Shown piece by piece: positions 21,601-26,541 of a stretch of DNA of 26,541 nt (positions are counted from its first letter, which is position 1; the number at the start of each line of letters is the position of its first letter). A program made the position numbers and the translations under genes. The notes below the pieces were generated by a model. That model worked only from the letters and a program-made list of their open reading frames with translations, had not been told where the DNA came from and did not search any database. This stretch comes from Azolla pinnata. Lineage: Eukaryota; Streptophyta; Polypodiopsida; Salviniales; Salviniaceae. Where the stretch lies: positions 54,300 to 80,840 of the forward strand of contig JBBBWG010029198.1 in NCBI GenBank assembly GCA_037176905.1, in the 5' to 3' direction.

Positions 21601-24600
21601 GATGTCCTATCCGATTGCCTACTACATGCAATAAACATATACACCTACAAAAGGCTTTCATAAGGAATCCATCTTCCAATGCGCATTGAGCCATCCTGAT
21701 ACCAAGAAATGTGATAAAGCTGATCCATGTCGATATCAAAATTCACATCACTCTATTCCTTTCCATCCTTTTTGTCTTTATCATGAAAAAATGATTATTA
21801 CTATGCCCAACAAGTTGTTTTGCTCACATGTGTAATTTTGAACACCTTAGCACCTCCTAAAGCCAGATTCTCAATTACCAATTGAAATAATGCTTCAATA
21901 TTTATTGGAAAAACTGCCATCTCTGCCAAGATCACAGCATGAGGCACCTGAAGCTTCGCCTTGTATCATGCAAGCAATATTCAAGCCTAAAATTCTTCTC
22001 TACACACATCTAATTGTGTGCCTTGTGAAGACTATCTTACATGTCTACTCTATTGAGAGACATTGATGTTACTACGCATATTTCAGGTACCATATATTAA
22101 GATCTACTAATGATAGCTATGAGGCTAATTTGAATAGTTTAAGAATGATTAATCTCACCAACCACCCCCCAATGAAAGATTATAGACTAATTTAAAACAT
22201 TACCTATGTCCCATGTCACAGGTGATTATATTGAATATACCTCAGAAGTTGACAAGTACAAATCCGATTACCAGAGAGCCTAGCCTCACCAAGAGAGAGA
22301 GTCTTCATAGCGTCTCAGGATCCCCCTTAAAGGAGGTAGCTAGTTCCCTTTATATAAGTCAAAATTCTAGGGTTTTCTGACCACTAGAAATATTCACACT
22401 TTTCAAGTGACCATATAGATTTGTCCTAGTCCTAGGATAACTAGTTTCTCATTTATCTTACCCTTACACCATTCAAATTAGTCTCATACATTAGTTTGTA
22501 AAGTTACGCCGATAACACCATATTTTGTTTATGTTCCTTTAAACTGCCTAGGTGCACATTGTCTTCAAAGAGCACAATAGATGCATTCACATGAAAGCCA
22601 ACACACAAACTCTTGTGTGGAGAACCAAGGCCCTATAGATGTTATGTCCTAGATTTGTGTACAAACATGAATGTTTTTGTCACAACGAGAATTCTAGTTC
22701 TGATGTTATCATACATGAATGAATATTGCTGAATACCACCACATTAGTTTTATTATAGTTTATTGCAACACTTTTAGAGATACAAAACTCATTTAATGTA
22801 TTTGGATGTCTGTACAATCCCTCCAGATAATTGAGTGTTAGCACAATGTCATGACTATATAAAAACATCCATATTTCTTCAACAATTCATTAGAACATTG
22901 CATTATTAAACACCTGCTCATACATAGTTTGCTAAGAGTAAGAGAACCATTAGCAAATTTTCAAAATATCCCATTTAATTTGTGTAAATGTAAGTATTTC
23001 ATGGAAGGAATTCATGACCAAAGCAGAGGCTTTTGTGATACAAGACTCTAATCTTGGGTGGCAAAGAAGAAAGCTTGGAGGAAGTACGTCACCTTTGGTA
23101 GCATCCTTCGCTTGTGTCTACTACCTTCATGCTATTGACCTCCTCGGTTACTTACATTCTCATTTGTTATAATGAAGCTCATTATGGATTGAAAAAAATC
23201 TCACCATAAAACTGAACAAACCTTCCAAAATCTACTTGAGGCACGTCCAGAATAGATTATGAAGTTACGATATTCACACGCTATGGCTAACACTAGAATT
23301 TCAGAATAATCAAATGGGGTTATGCACAGCAATCCAAAACAATTGTACCTTCCTTTCCTCATTTTTGTCTCGTACATCATATTGATCACCTTTTGTAACA
23401 ACAAGGTCTCCTTTATCATTCGATCTCACGTCAAGGCATGCAATTACCTAGGGTAAAATAATGACTCGTGAAATTAAATAAAGAATCAGAATTCAACCAA
23501 AAGAACGTGTTACCAAAGTAATGAATACTTATACCCTTTTTGCTAGGACAGACTCCTTTGCTGGGGACTGAGCAAACTCTTGTTCTACCTAATTAAGTCA
23601 AATTTTGAAGAGGATATTTACCAGAATCCCATGCAAAATCAATATATAATACCATCTCAATACCTAAAACGTATAGGAAAAACTGTAAAGGTTCCAAATG
23701 CTTTAAAGATATAACCATGAATTCAACCAATCTTTAACACACCTCTATAGATGATTGATCCCCTTCCAAAAACCTTTGTAGTATACCTAATCCAATAACT
23801 GCATGAAACGATTAGACTGAGCACACAATAATGCGTGAAGTGCCAAGATCATGCACCTCAGACTGTCTATCACCTTGTTCACTATATAAGAGACATCACA
23901 TTCAATATGTTAATCGTAATACATTACAGAAGCAAATGATTCATCTTGCACCATCTCCCAAACAGAAAGAAACAGAAAGCAAAAGTACCTTATGAAACCA
24001 GATGAGAGATTTACATCTTACATTGGTTGTTTTGTATTATGACAACTACTCAAAACAAGTTGTTCAAAAACGTGGAAATAATATTCTGTATATTAAACCT
24101 TAAATTAACAATAGTTTGTTCTTGGTAGATGTGATCTGGGTTGAAATGTGTGTGGTTGCATGCGCCGCATTTTAGTTTAATGCATCATAATCAATGCGTG
24201 ACCTTAATTTTCCAAGGCTATCGATATGGGTTTCTCTATTGAACGTTACCTGCAAAAACCTTGCATCCTTATCACAGATGTAATTCCACATCAATATAAG
24301 TCCCAAATTTTGGCATACTCTAGAGAAAAGATAGAGATATGCAGCCTTAGAGACGAAACTTGGAGTTAAACGTTTGGCAGTGGCAAGAATATTCATCACA
24401 GTGTCTACCTTTAGGAAAGATGGACACTCTTCTTGTCTGTCACCACACCCATGACAATTCTTGTTTTCACCTTTTTTAATCAGTTGAATGCTTGTCGACT
24501 TATTTGACGCAATTACCTCCACTTTTCTCAGGATGGAACTGAACAGCATGCACGTTCCCCTTTTTCACAGCAGCAATAAACTCGCCACCATAGTTGCATG

Positions 24601-25844
24601 TCGCAAGTTGCCAGTCTTTATTAGCTTGAGACTGACATGATTAGAATCATAAAGAGAACATTTTCTCAAATCAGGTACGATAAGAACAATGGGTCGTTCA
24701 AGATACGAAAATAGGCTCAAGCAGAGCTTACTGGTAATGCCCGATAAGAATGAACAAAGTATACATGTTGCCCATATACATTCCTCAAGAGGTTTGAGGG
24801 TTTCTGAATATTCAACTGGTTCCAGCCAATATGGGGAACTTTGACCATTTGAGATGAATCAAACTTCTTAACAACTCCAGATATGAGCCCAAGGCCTTCA
24901 ACTATCGTCAAAAAATTCCAAAATCAAAAAATATACAAATTTGGACTCCTGGTCAGAGCAGTGCGAGAACAATTTTCTAAATTACCATTCCCTTTCTCTT
25001 CGCTGCCTTCGAAAAGAAGTTGCAAACCAAGGCATATACCCAAAAAAGGCTTATCTTGCCGAATATATTCACACAAAGCATCGGCAAAGCTGCCATAAAC
25101 ATCAAATCCATTCACCACAAAATAGAAGTGCTGTCAATCATTGTATATCTTTAACAAGGAGCATACCCTTGCTTTTTAATGTAGTCCATAGCAGCCCCAA
25201 ATGCTCCTACACCAGGAAAGATTAAGCATTCTGCACTTTCTATATCTTGTACGGATTTCACCTGGCCAAACAATCCAAACCAAATATGACTGAGGAGGCT
25301 TTTTCAATCTAACAACCACATCACAACAGGATGAAAGAAAGCGTTTGATTGGCCAATGCAATAAAAAAAGAAAAAACCAGGTTGATTGCACGTGGGATAA
25401 TTTATCAAATGATTACACGAGGAAAGACCTATCGAAATAGAAGTGAGAAGGATTTCTAACGTCATGAATTCGGTATCCATGGTAACGAATCGCGTTCCGA
25501 ATGCTGCGCACATTCCCAGCTCCATAGTCCAGCAAAGACACAACTGCGGTGGGGCCGAAAAGAGAGGATCACTAACGGGCGAGCCGGAGGCGAAAAACGA
25601 GCTCGAAAAGAGGCAGAAAGCCGTGCAGCAGAAAACACAAAGGGGGGGGGGGGGGGCAAGCACCTCCCGTACCTTTCTTCTCTTCGGAAGATGAGACAGC
25701 GCGCTGCTGATGATAGGCGCATCTTGGGATGGAGAGCCTTACAGTGCAGCGTGCTCCGGCGGTTCCGTCCCCGACCTCGGAAAGACGCGGGGCAGCGAGA
25801 TGGCTGAAACGGCGCTCCGGTGCAGAAACTAGAGCTTGCGCCAT
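15680..25844 (-). CDS. HISN4: Plastid imidazole glycerol phosphate synthase hisHF, 19 exons, complete
   Basis: Histidine synthesis: glutamine plus PRFAR give IGP, AICAR and glutamate. Exons in gene order: 25673-25844, 25461-25543, 25167-25261, 24986-25089, 24732-24901, 24517-24631, 23743-23798, 23535-23588, 23349-23447, 20990-21052, 19662-19724, 19499-19581, 18140-18248, 18017-18070, 17850-17937, 17738-17775, 17543-17648, 16288-16454, 15680-15772. All GT-AG; 1812 bases, 603 residues (Arabidopsis about 590). Residues 1-57 resemble a plastid transit peptide. The glutaminase half has [11 protein letters not shown] (61-71), PGVGAF (101-106) and triad C136, H241, E243. The cyclase half has ACLDVR with D289, GGGIRD (374-379), CIDCDG with D515 and ASSGAG (541-546). 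ATG 25844 is the first in-frame ATG after TGA 25959. The C-terminal end after HRKE (31 codons) differs from the Arabidopsis sequence I recall. Introns 9, 10, 12 and 17 exceed 1 kb. All key residues are present, so it is probably functional. Confidence 0.95.
17350..17412 (-). repeat. Fragment resembling HISN4 exon 17 inside intron 17
   Basis: Bases 17366-17394 match 17584-17612 of exon 17 at 26 of 29 positions by eye (shared AGCTCTTCTACT, TTTAG and AAGTTCATA), in the same orientation. Weaker similarity continues on both sides (ATTGCC-AAACCT against ATTGGCCGACCT). It encodes a broken version of the KAVEEL region and has no splice sites that keep the frame. A second weaker likeness lies at about 17452-17485 (CCAGCACCAAG against CCAGCGCCAAG). 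It is probably a decayed partial exon duplication. Confidence 0.55.
21053..23348 (-). other. HISN4 intron 9, enlarged by transposon debris
   Basis: At 2.3 kb this is the longest intron. It splits the start of the cyclase half, between DKNEERK and VRNLGKP. It carries the LINE relic at 22720-22868. Other parts, including a segment with a TATATAAG-like string near 22352, could not be assigned. Confidence 0.6.
22720..22868 (-). mobile_element. LINE reverse-transcriptase relic
   Basis: The minus-strand frame reads [20 protein letters not shown], then [20 protein letters not shown] and NVVVF. This matches the non-LTR retrotransposon reverse-transcriptase core pattern F-x-YADDIVLL-x-S-x-EGLQ-x-HLNAL-x-x-FC-x-x-x-GL-x-VN-x-x-KTKV-x-VF. 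The catalytic YADD is changed to YSHD, and no long frame extends on either side. It is a dead fragment, in the same orientation as the host gene. The full extent of the insertion and its termini could not be defined. Confidence 0.7.
25642..25656. repeat. Run of 15 G in HISN4 intron 1
   Basis: Fifteen consecutive G (C on the gene strand) lie 17 bases inside intron 1, next to the donor at 25672/25671. Such runs are prone to length errors in sequencing and to variation, but this one is outside the coding exons. Confidence 0.9.
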
Positions 25845-25856
25845 GGCGATGGCGAT

Positions 25857-25897
<41 letters not shown>

Positions 25898-25907
25898 CGA
25901 TGGCGAT
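25845..25907 (-). repeat. Trinucleotide repeat touching the HISN4 start codon
   Basis: On the gene strand, GCC/ATC and ten GTC triplets run directly into ATG 25844 (cgccATGGCG). The tract is open in frame with the ATG back to TGA 25957-25959 but contains no ATG, so it is untranslated leader under normal initiation. Confidence 0.85.
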
Positions 25908-26084
25908 GAAGCTCGACAGTCTCTGGTTTTTCCTGCAGAGAAATTTGTTCTTCGAAATTCAAAGAAAGAGAAAATTTGGCCGAAAAAACGCCCAACAAAT
26001 TTCTGAATGACAGTTTTTAAGAAACTGCAAAATTACAAACAGCTGATTAACGCCTGATTTCAAAACTTAACCCTCGGTTGATTT

Positions 26085-26310
26085 GATTAACACCAAATCC
26101 AATTCATCGCGAGCTCGATTATTAGCATCGGATTCGATTAGTTCAGCAGCGCTCAGCCGATCGATTAACGCTATCGCGAGCTCGATTATTAACATCGGAT
26201 TCAATTAATTCAGTAGCGCTCAGCCGATCGATTAACACTGTCGCGAGCTCGATTGACATCGGATTCAATTAATTTCGTAGCGCTCAACTGATCGATGAAC
26301 ACCGAGTTCG
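26085..26310. repeat. 67-bp tandem repeat upstream of HISN4, about 3.3 copies
   Basis: Units start TCGCGAGCTCGATT at 26107, 26174 and 26241, exactly 67 bases apart. A decayed fourth begins near 26303 and a partial copy precedes the first. Each unit holds ATCGGATTCRATTA, GCGCTCA and CGATCGAT. The array lies about 260-470 bases upstream of the HISN4 start codon, in the likely promoter. The remaining 26311-26541 shows no gene. Confidence 0.9.
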
Positions 26311-26541
26311 TGCATTAATCTGCTAATCGGATTCCCAAAAATTATCGATCGATATAGTAAGGAAACCGATCGAGACCGACCAGTGGGGAGCTATCAAGAG
26401 TAAAATCAAGTGGTGTTATACCAACGAAATTAATTGGTGTTAATTTTTCAGTGGAAGATAGACTAGACAGTAGGCGTTAATTTGTAAATTTTTTATTTTA
26501 GCAGGCATCAGAATGTAGTTTATATAATTTTGGTAGCCATT

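Noticed and set aside
24172-24549. 125-codon minus-strand frame in HISN4 intron 6
   Set aside because: Mostly intron read-through; the cysteine-containing part ([11 protein letters not shown]) matched no family I know.
25462-25998. 178-codon minus-strand frame with an Arg run, overlapping HISN4 exons 1 and 2
   Set aside because: It reads the trinucleotide leader repeat and unspliced intron in a different frame. The spliced frame from 25844 gives the conserved protein.

Overview
This is nuclear DNA of a land plant. Three things show it: multi-exon genes with GT-AG introns, a large PLS-type pentatricopeptide repeat (PPR) gene, and a plant-style fused hisH-hisF gene with an N-terminal plastid transit-like segment. 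The style of the PPR protein, the AT-rich introns and the many tandem repeats suggest a fern or another seed-free plant, but the species is inference. No bacterial, viral or CRISPR-like system is present.

Layout. Positions 1-48 are a degenerate (CCCTAAA)n tract. A plus-strand PPR gene (503-2812) follows and ends in a decayed E/E+ region with two frame changes. A plus-strand candidate gene for an 83-residue protein (4264-4515) has a TATA box at 3938 and a 12-copy, 23-bp repeat as its probable 5' leader. On the minus strand, 5952-10569 holds a complete nine-exon gene for a Golgi-type PMT (DUF248) methyltransferase of 698 residues. Its upstream side is a chain of minisatellites (10590-11945). 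From 11.9 to 15.6 kb I find no convincing gene: there is an (ATC)n microsatellite, a nested tandem duplication (13153-14284) and smaller duplications. A complete 19-exon minus-strand gene for plastid imidazole glycerol phosphate synthase (HISN4, 603 residues) fills 15680-25844. Its introns carry a LINE reverse-transcriptase relic and a fragment resembling exon 17. A 67-bp tandem repeat lies upstream of it.

The PMT and HISN4 exon chains were built by hand from splice signals and protein similarity. In both, the phase is consistent across every junction and no internal stop occurs, so both look functional. The genes are not functionally linked: RNA metabolism in an organelle (PPR), pectin methylation in the Golgi (PMT) and histidine synthesis in the plastid (HISN4).

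The most unusual feature is structural. Three of the four gene starts (small gene, PMT, HISN4) have a tandem repeat within about 25 bases upstream of the start codon. I found no evidence for a new biological system; the best leads are the repeat-adjacent starts, the uncharacterised small gene, the decayed PPR tail and the exon fragment in intron 17.
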